Below are positions 14,869 to 29,142 of a stretch of 64,000 nucleotides of DNA, in pieces; the first letter of the stretch is position 1; each line of letters opens with the position of its first letter. The stretch is taken from assembly GCA_965153355.1 (NCBI GenBank), contig OZ231126.1, forward strand, positions 18,910,001 to 18,974,000, written 5' to 3'. The notes below the pieces were generated by a model. That model had not been told where the DNA came from, ran no database searches, and worked only from the letters and a program-made list of their open reading frames with translations. Both the position numbers and the translations under genes were made by a program. This stretch comes from Flaccisagitta enflata (lineage: Eukaryota > Chaetognatha > Sagittoidea > Aphragmophora).

Positions 14869-16115
14869 GCAGCAAGGCTTTATATTGGTGCGATGATACA
14901 AAGATACTTCGTCACAGCCGTCATAATATGATGGAGTTTTCCTGAGCTCGATGGGTCTCATTTCATTGGTCATATTTGCCTTTCTAAAAACTCCAGACGG
15001 CTAAACAAAGACAGGAATCTTTTTTTGCTTCCTTCATGCAGCCATCATTTTTGTTTTTTTCTCTCTCTCTCGTTTTTTTCGGTTCCTCCTTAAAAAAAAA
15101 AAAAAAACTTTCTCTTTGAAGAAAAAACAGTCAAGGCAGGTGGATGAACTTCCTTAATGAGGTTCTTTCGTGCCGTGGGCTTCGCCCGCAGCACTTCTAT
15201 TCCATTGCTCCATGGAGCCTACATTGACTTATTGCGCAATAGAAAAAAATGATGGAGAGGAATCGATTTCATAATCTCGGGAAAAAAAACAAAATGAAAA
15301 AAAAGTGTTTGACTAGAGGCAGAGTTGAGGCGGAAACTCTGTAATCTCAGTCGCGTGATGGCGGGATTGGGCCATGGTAGCCAAGTAGAAACCATTTCCT
15401 AAAAATGGGTTGGGAAAATCAGAAATGTGTAGACTGACGAGCAGGCCATCTGACCAGTCATCCGATCCGTCGATCGAATTGTTTTGCGTGACTAATGGTT
15501 ATATGTTGTTTTTTTTTTTTCAATCTCTTATTTACACTCGAGTCTTAATAACGAACGCAGAATAATGATCTGATTTTTTTTTTCGGGATAGGTCGTTAAA
15601 TATAATCAAGAGCTGTGACAGATGAATGTGTTTTTTTAGTGCTGAATTTACAATGTACGATAGGAGCTTATTAAAAAACAACGATAGGAGCTTATTAAAA
15701 AACAATCCCGGCCTGATATTGATTTGCCCGCAAAAAATGTAAAAGCCTGTAAGGTTATAGAAGTCGTTATTTAAGTTTATCAAATTATGAAATGTGCAAC
15801 GAAAAGATTTGAAACAAAAAGATGTGCTACACAAAGATTATTTTCGAGAGAGTTTGCGAGATAAGCGACGATAATGCAGTTTTAAAAAAATTGCCTTTGT
15901 TCACGGAAACACTCAGATCTTTAGATTCTTACTCTTTCCCTGTGCATTGTATAAAAAAAGATAAATCTTGTATCGTCACTTTTGTAGTTGTGACATGGGA
16001 CATTGGACAATCGGTTGTATCTTTGCGAAACAATGCCAGCTACATGGCATTTCAAAAATCCGCCTCTGGCTCTCATTCTCTTTTTCCGCATGTTTCCAAT
16101 TTTCTGTCTGTTTCC

Positions 16116-16148
<33 letters not shown>
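14869..16148. other. Downstream flank of the GPCR gene
   Basis: Contains a 26-bp direct duplication (ATAGGAGCTTATTAAAAAAC units, 15659-15706) and (CT)n at 16116-16146, seven bases or less from the receptor stop codon. No gene is seen. Confidence 0.5.
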
Positions 16149-16149
<1 letters not shown>

Positions 16150-18401
16150 CAAAGAAGCAGACACTTTCTCAAAACATCGGAAAAGTAACACAACGCCATC
16201 AACAGGCCATCGAACGCAACCAACAACTCGAATATGAATTTGGCCGTCAGATTTCGCGTGAAATAAAAGATGACGCCGAAAATCCACTGCAGACTCTGAA
16301 ACACGATCAACTTCATCAAGAATTTGATGAGATAGAAAAACGCGTCTTTGTCCATGGGCTTGTCCCATAATTTGACAAAGTGGAACAGACTGAAACCCAG
16401 ACTGCCGAGGCAGAGAGTGACCGAGATCGTCGCCGGCAGTGCGATGAAATACAACGTCCCTATTTTCGTAGAGAGCATGCAAAATTCGTCGTCTCCGTAT
16501 TGGATCAGGGAATTGTCGTGAAACTTTCCAACGCACCACAAAGTGAAAACCAAAACGGCGGAACCGATCCAAATGACCAAAGACAGAGCCCTTTCCCATC
16601 GACTGGCGCCATTTTGTCGATTCTCCACCGTCAACGCGGCCATGTTGTGATTCAACTGCCTCATAAGACGCGCCACTTGGATCCCGAACCAAGCCATGTG
16701 ACCAAAAGTCGTCAACATGGAGTAATGAATGGCGATGGCGAAAACTTCGCACGCGATCGAGAAGCGTCTGAACGCGGTGGCGCCGCAAAGAGACGCGAAA
16801 AACAGCGACTTGCCGACGGCGATTCCCAACTGACGGCGTTTGGCCTTGGAAGCGGTTCCCTCGACGCAAATAATATGACATATAATCAAGATGAGAAAGC
16901 CGATCGAAGTGACGCTGCCGGTCAAGGAAACCACCAATAAACCAAAAAGTCGTTTTTCTTCCGACTCTTCTTCTTTTTCTTCTTCTTCTTCTTTTTCTTC
17001 TTCAATTGTCGTTGCTGTTGGTCTTTCAGCATCTTCATCCTTTGATGGACCCCATATTTCATTGATAAAACCCGAAATCTCGATAAAGTTACGATCGGCT
17101 AAAAACCTAAAGTCTGACATGATTAGACGCAAAACCGCGTTCATGTCGTGAGTGACGAAAGGCGATAGAATCTGGCTGCAATAACGGCAGAAACAATTTG
17201 ATCGGATCGTTTCTAAACGGTTATCGTGCATTATCACGTAATTTATAGCCGGTCGGTCTTTGATTTCATCATCGTCATCGTCGTAAGTAACATTATCGTC
17301 GTCATCATTGTCATTGTCATTTTCCGATTCGAACAAACATAGTTTCCCAAGTCTAGTGCGTCCTTGTAGTCCGTCGGAAATTGGGTAAAAAATGGAATTT
17401 TTGTCGCAAAAAAAGTTTTCCAACATATTCACGTCGTAAATGGGACCATTTTTGAATTTTTCCATATCGTGCCCACAGTTGTAAGTTCCCCTCTGCTGAA
17501 GAGGCCAAAAATGCTCTTTCGCGGCCTGTTCAAAGTTGCAGAGCGCGCAGTAGACATTTCGATAAGCGCGACCGTGGATTTCAACGGGCATAAGCAGCGC
17601 CAATTTACCGCTTTTTCCCGTCTTTGCCGAAAGACAGTTACGTCTAATCTCATCATCCCCGTCAAATTCATTCCGGCAGGACGTTATCAGATAAAAACCA
17701 ATCCCTTTAAACTGCGATGTGTTACGATATCTGTGAGTAGAGACGCATTCGATAACTGCACCATGTAAGACATTATCAATTCGATCATCAACAACATGTG
17801 TGAGGGGATTTTCTACTTGATCACCATTTCTATCACTGTTCCCGCTATCATTCCGATTTCCATCACTGTTCCCACTATCATTTCGATGTCCACGCCCAAT
17901 TTCAAGACCATGTCCATACCCATTTCCAAGTCCATGTCCAAGCCCATTATCAAGTCCATGTCCAGAACCATTTCCAAGTCCGTGTCCAAAACCATTTCCA
18001 CGTTCATTTAAATCAAAATCATTCTCCTGTCTCAGCTCTTCAAAATCATCGCAGCAGTCGTCAAAACGCACACACAGATCATCACATTGGCAGGTGACGT
18101 CACTTCGACGAAAGTCATAGAGACGCTGTTGTGGTTCCTCTTCACCCCCTCGTCTCTCGGCGCATGAAAAGCTAGTCCTCTGAAACGGGCACAGAGAAGC
18201 GGCTTGCCATTTCTTCTGACCTCCTTTCCAATCTTTCGTGATATCTTTGACTTGCTCCAACATGGCCAAATGCTTGCCTTTCAATCCGCCTACAGCAATG
18301 ACGTCCCCGATGTTCATTTCAGATATGGCCAATTTCATTCGTTTTATGCCCATTTTCTCGCTTATTTTCATCCGAAGCGACCTCGGCGTTGAAATCGTCA
18401 T
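16149..18401 (-). CDS. Secretin/adhesion-type GPCR with somatomedin B-like domain
   Basis: A 750-codon ORF encodes a family B (adhesion/methuselah-like) seven-transmembrane receptor. Residues 80-120 look like a somatomedin B domain (TCQCDDLC, DDCCDDF). A Gly/His/Asn-rich tract follows (136-192). Next is a Cys-rich ectodomain with YRNVYCALCN (280-289), a motif I associate with such invertebrate receptors, then Asp- and Glu-rich linkers (364-379, 467-482). Seven helices lie at about 485-512, 523-545, 548-577, 604-624, 645-675, 690-714 and 719-741, with QWIFGVIFYF in helix 6. Cys551 and Cys641 could form the usual TM3-ECL2 bond. I see no GPS cleavage motif, and the tail after helix 7 is only about 9 residues. 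There is no signal peptide at this ATG. A strong acceptor (TTCTCTGTGCCCGTTTCAG) ends at 18180, exactly in phase before residue 75, so residues 1-74 may be intron and the true start may lie in an upstream exon. Confidence 0.88.
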
Positions 18402-18506
18402 TATCGGGGTGAGGGGCCTCCATTTTGATTTGTTGAAGCTCGACTGAACTTGTCCAAAAAATTGAAACTTTGTCGGAAAATACTTGTCCCGGACAGGTAA
18501 GCCTTA

Positions 18507-19113
18507 AGTAATATGGAGGAGCAAAAATCATGAAGATGACCATTTTCTTTCTTAAAAAATTCCTTCATCTTCCGTTTGTTGTCTTCCGTCCCCGGTCGGT
18601 GAGCACGAGTCGAAAAGTGTGGAAACGTGCATTTCCGCTCCTGCCCACCCGTCCGCAACTGGTGGCCGTGTATCCGGCCTTGTTTCAAAATTCATCTTCC
18701 GTTTTTGTTTTGACCTTGAAGTTACCACAGAAATGCCAGAAATCAGCAAAATCCTGGTAGGTTTTGTTACTAATAGGACAATTATTTGTTTTATAAAATC
18801 ATAGTATTTGTGAGAATTGACTAAAATATCAGAACATAAACTGTAAAAGAGCTTACTAAAATAGCAGATTAACAATCATATAAACAGAAGAAATCAGTAA
18901 TAGCTAATAAAAAGACTGTCAGCCTATTCATTTATCCCACTGCATTATGCAAATCAGGTCCTCAATTGAATGAAATCGACAAAAGATGGAAGATGAATGA
19001 TTTTTGATAAACGAAAAATGGTAGGAGTCCTAAAATTGGCCACTCCATATTGGGTAAAGAGGGTGAAAAGAAATAACCAGCTTTTGCCACGTGAAGCACT
19101 CAATTGAGACATT
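18507..19113 (+). mobile_element. MULE-type MITE, left-truncated copy
   Basis: Shares AATATGGAG...AAAAATCATGAAGATGACC and the right end GAAGCACTCAA with the intact copies at 42682 and 54165. The left terminus is missing. A truncated hairpin-end element interrupts it, and CATCTTCCGTTT occurs on both sides of that insertion. Confidence 0.8.
18574..18682 (-). mobile_element. Hairpin-end element, truncated (hairpin lost)
   Basis: Retains the CAAGGCCGGATACACGGCC end, the distal motif AGTTGCGGAC and the GGGTGGGCAGG box, but the hairpin end is gone. Nested in a MULE-type MITE. Confidence 0.8.
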
Positions 19114-19472
19114 CAAGAAAGAGTTCAAAATGGGGTTTGGCGCATATATGCAATATCTACTGATGTAATGAAATCTTTGTAATGTTCATTCACATCTCCA
19201 ACCCCAAAGAAGAGGGGTATACGAAATATAGGGGTAAAATTCTATTGCAAAAGATTATTTTGTCATGCTCAGTTATGCAACATAGTTCAGTTGAGAAGAC
19301 TTTGAGAACATACCGATTTCGTCGTCATACGAAAATGTGGAAAGAGGTTTCATTTCCAGTTCCGTGAATAAGGTTGGAATACTTTCCAGATCCCAAATAA
19401 CCGATTGAGGCACTTTGTGTTTGAAAAACCATGGAAATTTTACCCTGAAGCATTCGTAAGAGAGATCAAGTG

Positions 19473-21415
19473 GTTTTTGGGCAGCGGCCCTGAAGGAGCC
19501 GATGACTTATTCTTTCACACAAAAGGGAAATTTCTCCTCCACCTCCGTCCGTCCACCCCCTTCGAGACTCACATTCCAGCCTCCAGGCTTTGATCCTAAC
19601 CTAAATGCCGCAAGGCTTAAATCCCTGCCTTGAGGCCTAAATCCCAGCCTTGAGGCTCTAACTAATCCCAACCTTGAAGCTCCTATCGCAGCACTGAGGC
19701 CTAGATAATAGTCTGGAGTCCTAAATCCCAGTCTTTGGGCACAAATCCCAACTATGGGGCTCCAACCCTGACCATGTGGGCAAGATAGTCCTTCAGCGAA
19801 GTATGGGATGTTCATGAACGAGAAATGAACGCATGTTTATAAACAGTGTAATGAGAATGTTCATGAATTTTATAGAATAGAATATATAGAATACATAGAA
19901 TGGGTATTTGTTGAACAATTTTGTTTATCAAGGGTCAAAAAGATTTTCCCATGAACAAGCAACAAAACTCTTGCATGAACAGCTAAAGATTTATCAGATT
20001 ATGCCATTTTTTGCCCAAAAACCATACATCAAGTAGGTTTTTTTTATTTGTTCATGAAGAGCTTGTTGAAAATTGTTGAACATATGAAAATGGTGTGTGG
20101 GCAACACTTTTCTTTAAACAATGTGCATGGAAGGGGCTCAAAATCTAATTTTTTTCTTAGTTTATTTTTGACAAGATTTTTTTAAAGATTTTTTGTTGAA
20201 CCCTGACAGACTGGAAGCCCGTATCCGCCATCTTGTTTTTTTGCTGTTTTACCCGACCTATGTTATCGCCCTCTATCTGATTCCCTTTTATTTCCACAGG
20301 TGGCGCTACTAGTCCTCTTCCTCTTCCCCAACATTTGCCCCCTACAATCCCTTACCTTTTGACCATGTCAATTCTCATTCAGTCTTGTTGCTGCCCTGCT
20401 ACAAATAACATCTCAAGTCTTCATCCTGATTTTTATGCCATTTTTCCTGCCCAGATCAGTGGAGATATTTTGCCTAAAAGAGGCCCAAAGAGAAAGTTAC
20501 AAAACTGCCTCAAGAGTTTCAAACTACAAACATTACACAGCTTTTGCTTGGGAGGTTGATGTTTGTGGGTGACCTTCCCGCATTTTCGTCATTTGGGTTG
20601 CAGTGGACGTCCCTGCCCATTGGCAGACCTTGGAGAGAGCCGTATCCTCAGAGACGGAGACAGCATTACTGCCCTGGACATTTTCACCGTTGCCTTGCCC
20701 TGTTTTGGGTTTGTTCGTCTGTTTGTCAGGTTTCTATATTTTTTATTAATATTTTGATATTTTCAAATATGATAATATTATCTTTATGTTTTTCTAAATA
20801 GTTTTTTTTTTCGACGTGTTGATTTTTTATCATAAAAATTTTCCAAGGATGAATTTTAGTATCTCATAAGTTGTCTTTTTTTTGATAGATTTTTTTTCTT
20901 ATGAAAAATTGTTATCATAAAATTCTTAACTTGAAAATGATTTTTTTTTCCCGACAAATTCTTTATGATTAAATTGGCCTGTATATTGTTACATATTCAT
21001 AAAATCAAAGGAAATGGGGAAGGAAATAAATGGGTAGAGAAACCAAAAGGGGGTAAAGGAATTAAAGGTCATGCAACTATATACACTCTTGTAATTAAAC
21101 TTTTCTCCATACCATAGTGAAATTCTGTTTGATCAATTTGTATATTGTCTCGCAAACAGGCTTATGAAGCATTAAACACAGGAAGAATCATCGTTCACAA
21201 ACATATGAAAAAAAAAAACAAAAAAATTATTGTTGATGGACAGCAAAATAAAGCCATTTCATGAATTGTTTCTCGTGAAAAACGTTTTATGTGTTCACGA
21301 ATAGTCAAAAAGACATTGCTCATGAATAGGAATTCATTCCCCGTTCATAAACGCCCCTAATTGTAAATTTGCTGACGGACTACCTGGCGAAAGCCTCTTT
21401 TGGGCCGCTGCCCCT
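19473..21415. mobile_element. Probable degenerate GGGCAGCGGCC element
   Basis: TTTTTGGGCAGCGGCCCTGA at 19473 and the complement GGGCCGCTGCCC near 21403-21414 could be its two ends. Near the left end (19585-19750) are about eight decayed 20-bp units such as GCCTTGAGGCCTAAATCCCA, related to the minisatellite at 50957. The interior is AT-rich without a gene. The pairing of the ends is uncertain. Confidence 0.45.
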
Positions 21416-22837
21416 CTCGCTATCTCATCCCTAACAACATCATTTGTGATTAAATATATCTTGCATAAAAGGTAAGCTGGTAAATGATTTTCAGAAAGAA
21501 TTCAATTCTTCTCCATGCGTAATTCGAAAAAATTGTGTAAAATAAATATGTAAGGTCTATGTTGCCAGACGATTTGTATTGAAAAAAATTGATTTTCGAA
21601 TTCTTTTGATGTTTAAAGTCTCATCTTTCATTACATCTTATGAAAAGTTATATCTTTTACCTTGAAGAGGTTAAACTGCCGTTATCATCCCCTTCCAGCA
21701 CACCACCTATTCGAAACAGAAATGAAAGAAATGACTATAAAACAAGCTTAGTCGACAAACGCACATCATTAGAAGTGGCAAACATGATTCCAACGGTTGT
21801 AAAACATGAACAAGTGCAATGGACCAAACAAGAAAAAAAAAGCTATACATCAACTTGTAAACAAGTGATTTTTACTGCTGATATTGTCAATATTGATAAT
21901 GTCAATTGGCTTAGAAGCAATGGACCATTGCCCAATGTGTATTGTGCAATATACTCGTTTACGTACCAACAAATTCATAATCGAAGCTTTTTCCCACGTC
22001 TATTTTATTGATGAAATGTTCTTTGCATCTTGTCCGGCATTTGGCCTCCGAAACAGAAGAGATGAAGAAAATAAACGCCAAACATAACAATGGCAACATG
22101 GTTGCCATGGATAAGTGAAGGCTGTGCAGAGCGTGTACAACTTTTTGGCGCTGTTTCAGCCAAAATGAACGACTTATTGGACGCAACTCTCTTTTATACA
22201 TCACAAAACCATCAAATCGAATGAAATTGGATGGCGTACATCGTAATTGGATCTATTCTCTCGGGAGATTAGGTGAAAGAAAATTATTAGCCTGGATGTA
22301 CATATACTCTTGGCACCTTTTCTAGAATTTACTTTCGATGGAATGAAGGACTTTTTAAAGTCTATATCGATTATACCTGCATTACAAGTCGTTCTACATC
22401 AATCTTTCATGACAGGGTGTGCAAAATCATCCGGACTTGCTCCTAAGAAAGAAATCCATATTTAAAAGTGACCCAGCACTATGAAATTTGAGCCAGAGTA
22501 TCCCAGCTAGTTATACTAGAAGCTAGAATTGATTGCAGGTCTTTTCTAAATCCATTGTCACTGTGGGAGTTAAATAATTTGAAGCAAAGAATTGATTTTG
22601 AGGGTTACAAAATCATAGATTCTTGTATTTGTACCTACTCCATAGTGTCTTTTTTGGCTAGACACACACTTTGCTGAGGGAGGTAAGTTAAATCAACATC
22701 AATGGAGCTAACATAAGCAAATAAACTAAGCCTAAAGGAAAAAAAAACTAACAACCAAATTTCATCTTTTTTAATGAAACTTTTTAAGGAGTGTTTTATC
22801 TGAGTCAAATTTACCTGAAAAGGTTTATTTCTGATTT
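21416..22837. other. Stretch without a recognised gene
   Basis: One plus-strand reading frame of 123 codons (21640-22011) resembles nothing I know and is not GC-enriched like the real exons. I treat it as non-coding. Confidence 0.4.
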
Positions 22838-23052
22838 TTAGTCGCGTGCTACGCGACTCTACAACCCGCTTTGTCGGTCCATCGGTCCGTCCGTCGGTCC
22901 GTCCGTCGGTCCGTCCGTCCGTCCGTCACACTTTACTTTTTTTGGGTTTTTGCGGTCTTTGGCCTTACTGCTCCTGCCCAAATGATGGAGTGGCCTTAAA
23001 TATGGCTCCTGCCCACCCGCACGCGACTTCGGTAGCTGTGTATCCGGCCTTG
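22838..23052 (-). mobile_element. Hairpin-end element, AGTCGCGTGC type
   Basis: Minus direction: CAAGGCCGG...hairpin AGTCGCGT-AGC-ACGCGACT then AAAAA. The distal motif AGTCGCGTGC pairs perfectly (10/10) with GCACGCGACT of the hairpin. Contains a CGGAC-type tetranucleotide tract. Confidence 0.93.
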
Positions 23053-23155
23053 TTTTATTCTTTGTGAATGTTGGTTTTGAATGCTAAGAATGATATTTTC
23101 TTCATATCTACCCCTCATACTTTCAAAAATTATTTTTTTGTTTTATTTTTAAGAA

Positions 23156-23474
23156 CAAGGCCAAGTGAAGGCCAATAAGTGCGCCTCGCTTGATTAAGAT
23201 TTTGTGAATGACCGTTTTTGATGAATGAATGAATGAATGAATGAATGTATGAATGAATGAATGAATGATTGAATGAATGAATGAATGAATGAATGAATGT
23301 GAATGCGGTGAGGCATGAAAGGTGATAGGAATGAAGAAATACGTCAGAATCAGCCGTTTTGAGCATTTCAAACGTTTGCGTGACCGACCAACCGACCAAC
23401 CAACCGACCGACCGACCGACCAACCGACCGACCGACGGACATGACCTCTTATAGAAGTGCGAGGACGCACTTAA
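23156..23474 (+). mobile_element. Hairpin-end element, AAGTGCG type
   Basis: Plus direction: CAAGGCCAAGTG... to the hairpin AAGTGCG-AGGA-CGCACTT then AAAAA. The distal AAGTGCGCCTCGC matches the hairpin arm for 7 nt and then with one gap. Contains (GAAT)n (23218-23300) and a CCGA/CCAA tract. Confidence 0.9.
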
Positions 23475-23936
23475 AAATAATTGCCAAGTCCGGATAATTT
23501 TGCACACCCGGCTACGTCGCAGGTTCGCGACAATTGGAAATTCTCAGACTTTTTTTACGACTTCCTATGCTCCTCTCAGTGCCATTTGCTTTTGTTTTCC
23601 CAGCATACATACAGATATGATACGATTTGATATGTAGATATGAATAATTAAGTCGTCCAATTTTAGAGTATCTTCTTAGTCCCTGCTTAAACTGATTATG
23701 TATAGATAGATAATTATTCTGAGATGATATGTTATGAAATGATACGTAGATATGAATCATTCTGTTTTTTTAATTCCAATTTTAGAACGTCATCGTCCCT
23801 GCCTAAACGCATGTCGAACAATAAGGCGAAGAAATGACAAAACCATGAACAGAACATGCTTTTTATGCTTAATTGATTTTTCCGCCTAAATGTTCTACTT
23901 AAATTTAAAGGCCACGCGACGGGTGCGTCATACCCT

Positions 23937-24017
23937 GCCAACTGATGTTCCATTAAACCAACTGTTGTTCCATTAAACCAACTGTTGTTCCATTCAACCA
24001 ACTGTTGTTCCATTCAA
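23937..24017 (+). repeat. Four tandem 20-bp units
   Basis: Four copies of CCAACTGTTGTTCCATTMAA with one or two substitutions between copies. Confidence 0.95.
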
Positions 24018-24322
24018 CGAGTTTCTTTCACTCACACGAAAATCATGGATCCATCTTGTTTGGAGCTGTCTTTTGAACTACCAGAGAAATTGTGGAGGAG
24101 ATTCTTGAGAAACTCGAGAAAGATGAAGAGAAAAAGAAATAATAAATGGAAACAAAAAAATGGGGAGAAATGGAAAATGTCACGTGAAAGAAATCCAGCC
24201 ATCTATCATGACAACCCAGACAAGCCTAAGCAAGAAGATTCCAGAAAGAGAATTTCCAGCAAACGCTTTGTGTGTTCGTGTATCAAATGTGCGATGGGGA
24301 ATATGAAAGAGAATGAGGGGAG

Positions 24323-24324
<2 letters not shown>

Positions 24325-24414
<90 letters not shown>

Positions 24415-24608
24415 AAAAAAACTCGTAAAGAGACAGTGCCACTGAGCGAAAGGGAGACAGAGAGGTAGAGCAAACAAATTGATAGACCCTAGATAGCCAG
24501 AGATTAAAAGCGGTGTACAAACACATACGGTAGAAGAAGAAGAAGAAGAAGAAGAAGAAGAAGAAGAAGAAGAAGAAGAAGAAGAAGAAGAAGAAGAAGA
24601 AGAAGAAG
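24325..24608. repeat. (GA)n, (CA)n and (GAA)n tracts
   Basis: GA at 24325-24380 runs directly into CA at 24381-24410 and an A run. GAA units lie at 24532-24608. Confidence 0.96.
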
Positions 24609-24639
24609 CAAATATCTGCATTTCGCTCATTAAGAATGT

Positions 24640-24865
24640 AGAGTAAACACATACATGAATGAATGTATCCACGACTGAATGAATGAATGAAAAAATGACT
24701 GAATGAATAAATGATGTGTGGTGGCGCATGAGAGATGAAAGAAAAGAGAAGCATTTGGCAATAAGCTGTATTGAGTGGTTATAAAGTTTGCGTAAGGGAC
24801 CATCCGACCAACCAACCAACGGACAGACGGACAGACATCACCTCTAGCCTCTTTTAAGGGACAGA
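24640..24865 (+). mobile_element. Degenerate copy related to the AAGTGCG-type element
   Basis: Shares GAAT units, TTTGCGTAAGGGACCATCCG and GACATCACCTCTAGCC with 23156-23474, but the hairpin and 5' end are lost. Confidence 0.55.
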
Positions 24866-25150
24866 ATATTCAGTGGCTGGTACTGCGCTGTATTGATCAA
24901 TCATTTTGCTATTAATTCCAACGGAATGTCCTACTGCCTTAATTCGTCGCATCTTTTGATGACAGACAAGCGGATTACCACGCTCCTCTTTCTTTTCCTC
25001 CAACACCTTTATCATTTGTCAAATTCAAATGTTCGTTATTTCCTCTTTAATCCACGATGATTCCAGGATAAAGGAACAAAAATATGAGATCAGGAGACTG
25101 GCAAATATTCTGGGTCATCCTAGGATGAAAGGAGAGAAGTACGTAGTTAT

Positions 25151-25188
<38 letters not shown>

Positions 25189-25570
25189 CCTAAGACAGAT
25201 AGCTGAATGGATTATTTACAAGGTGAAGATGAAATAGGCAGAGATTGATCTCAACTTTAGGCTAAATCGATTCAGTGATTGAAGTCAAGATTTTCACAGT
25301 CATCATTGAGTTGTAAGAGATCATTCTCTAGACCGTTATTGTACCAATTTACATACAAACGAGTTCTTGATCAAGACAGTTTCAGGATTGGATTTGACGT
25401 GTTATATAGACAGAAATAGCGTGCGCTTGAATTGAGTCATTGGAAACGCACGCAAATGCGAAACGGAGTAAAAGATAGTGCTTCTTTCATATGCGGTATC
25501 AAATCAGGAATAGGTATCACCGGGATTATACAGTTGTTGGGAGGGACAAATGAAGTAACCTACGACTGTG
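24866..25570. other. Stretch without a gene
   Basis: Contains a short (GA)n at 25154-25182 and otherwise no supported feature. Confidence 0.5.
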
Positions 25571-25786
25571 CTGAAGTCGCGGACGGTTGAGCAGGGGCAG
25601 CCTTACAGTACTACAAAAATATAGAACAACCATTTCATACTTACAAAGTATTCAAAAATCCATTACACCAAAGAAAAGAGCAAAAAAGATTATAATTCAA
25701 CATTATTTTGGACGGGCCGACAGACGGGCCGACCAATCAACCGATCGACGGACCGACACAGCAACGTGTAGACTGTAGAGTCGCGC
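25571..25786 (+). mobile_element. Degenerate hairpin-end element
   Basis: AGTCGCGGACGGTTGAGCAGG at the left and a CCGAC-type tract followed by TGTAGAGTCGCGC at the right match the family, but the terminal hairpin is broken. Confidence 0.6.
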
Positions 25787-25815
25787 AAAGCATTGTTCCA
25801 CACATCAGACTATCA

Positions 25816-25819
<4 letters not shown>

Positions 25820-25911
<92 letters not shown>
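25820..25911. repeat. (CA)n microsatellite
   Basis: About 46 uninterrupted units. Confidence 0.97.
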
Positions 25912-25912
<1 letters not shown>

Positions 25913-26554
25913 CAAAGAAAGTGGAAAAGCTGACATGCCAATTTTAAGAATTATTTTCAAAGGTCGAAAAAGAGGATTAACCCTTGATAGTCATAGCGTT
26001 TTGTAATTTATGTTCAGTTTTTATTTGAATCATCCTCTAACCCTGTTTTGAATACTAATTTTGCTCTTCTTCTGAAGTAAAAACATTGTTATCTAATTAC
26101 GCAAGACACTCTTGCGAAGCTGCGCCCCGAAAATGTCATGAATTAGTTGTATACTCTATAAATCTACCATCTATTCTTTAAAAAAAACCAACGCTTATTT
26201 TCTCTGTGTTTCTCTGATTCTTTGATTCTTTGATCACTTTCTTGTTTCATAGTTGTAAGTTTTTTTTGTTTCTGCCTTACCTTTTTTCTTGTTTTTACTT
26301 TTTGTTTTCTTTTTGGTTTCTGAGTTACTCCCAATTTGTTTTGTCTGTTTATGAGGCTGCTTTTGTATCTGTTCCTTTAAATTTATCCCATCTTCTATCT
26401 GCCTTTCTGTGTTCCTCTTTATCTATCCATTCGACGAGAGACATTCAACCTTTGGCAATCTGTCTGTCTGTCACTATCTGCCTCTGTCTATTTCTCTGTC
26501 TCTTTCTATCTGTCTGTCTGTCTGTCTGACTCTGTCTCTGTCTGTCTGTCTCTC

Positions 26555-26636
<82 letters not shown>

Positions 26637-27014
26637 AATTTCTTTGTTTTCATACTGAGGATGTCGTGTTATTTTTTCAGATGAGGGAAATGTCCAACGG
26701 CTTTAAAGAGGAGAAAGAATGAAACCTAAATTTTCCCCGTAAGAATTAAACAAGGCCCATCGAGAAAAAGGTCATTGCAATGGTAACAAAAACTATCGCG
26801 TGCGCGTGCACGTGTACGTGCTTACGACATGGTAGTGAACTAATGATACGAGTGTAGACTGGCGTGATGATCGGACAGATCGACCAACAGACGGACTGGG
26901 CATTTGATAGACGGATGACCAATTGACCATACGTCGATTCTCAAAAGGGATGTTATCACGTAGAGTAGACTGACATAGAAGGGTAAACAGGCATGCGCTT
27001 CTATTGAATAGTAA
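25912..27014. other. Gap with a TCTG/CT microsatellite
   Basis: TCTG units grade into (CT)n at 26497-26632. No gene is seen. Confidence 0.5.
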
Positions 27015-27194
27015 CAAGGCCGGATACACGGCACCCTGGTCGCGGACAGCAAAAAAACGCTCACATTTCAAAAAAGTTACAGACGGACGGACAGACGGAC
27101 GGACGGACAGACGGACGGACGGATGGACGGACGGACGGATGGACGGACGGACGGAACGGCACGATAAATTCTAGAGTTGTGTGCAGGCGACTAA
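27015..27194 (+). mobile_element. Hairpin-end element, decayed hairpin
   Basis: CAAGGCCGGATACACGGC begins it and GGCGACTAA ends it. The hairpin has two mismatches, and the distal motif GGTCGCGGAC no longer matches it well. The centre is (GGAC)n. Confidence 0.8.
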
Positions 27195-28883
<1,689 letters not shown>

Positions 28884-28973
28884 GGACGGACCAACGGACG
28901 GAGGGACGGACGGACGGACTAACTGACGGACGGACGGATAAAGCCTCCTGTAGAATTGCGGGTCCGCAACTAA
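28884..28973 (+). mobile_element. Hairpin-end element, 3' end only
   Basis: A GGAC-type tract followed by the hairpin AATTGCG-GGTC-CGCAACT and AAAAA. The distal end is missing. Confidence 0.8.
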
Positions 28974-29050
28974 AAAGATATCTATCGTTCAAATACAACC
29001 TCGATTGGGCAAACTATCACAACAAACAATAACACTGGTACAAAAAGCAA

Positions 29051-29052
<2 letters not shown>

Positions 29053-29142
<90 letters not shown>
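29053..29142. repeat. (CA)n microsatellite
   Basis: About 45 units. Confidence 0.97.

Noticed and set aside
16380-17768. Plus-strand open frames opposite the receptor gene
   Set aside because: They are antisense shadows of the 750-codon minus-strand receptor ORF.
21640-22011. 123-codon plus-strand reading frame
   Set aside because: AT-rich, no recognisable motif, no supporting splice pattern; kept only as an uncertain note.
23200-23300. CRISPR-like array from regular GAAT units and other short tandem repeats
   Set aside because: Simple tandem repeats without unique spacers in an animal genome.
24045-24410. Lys/Arg-rich reading frame starting MDPSCLELSF
   Set aside because: No family resemblance and it runs into GA and CA microsatellites.
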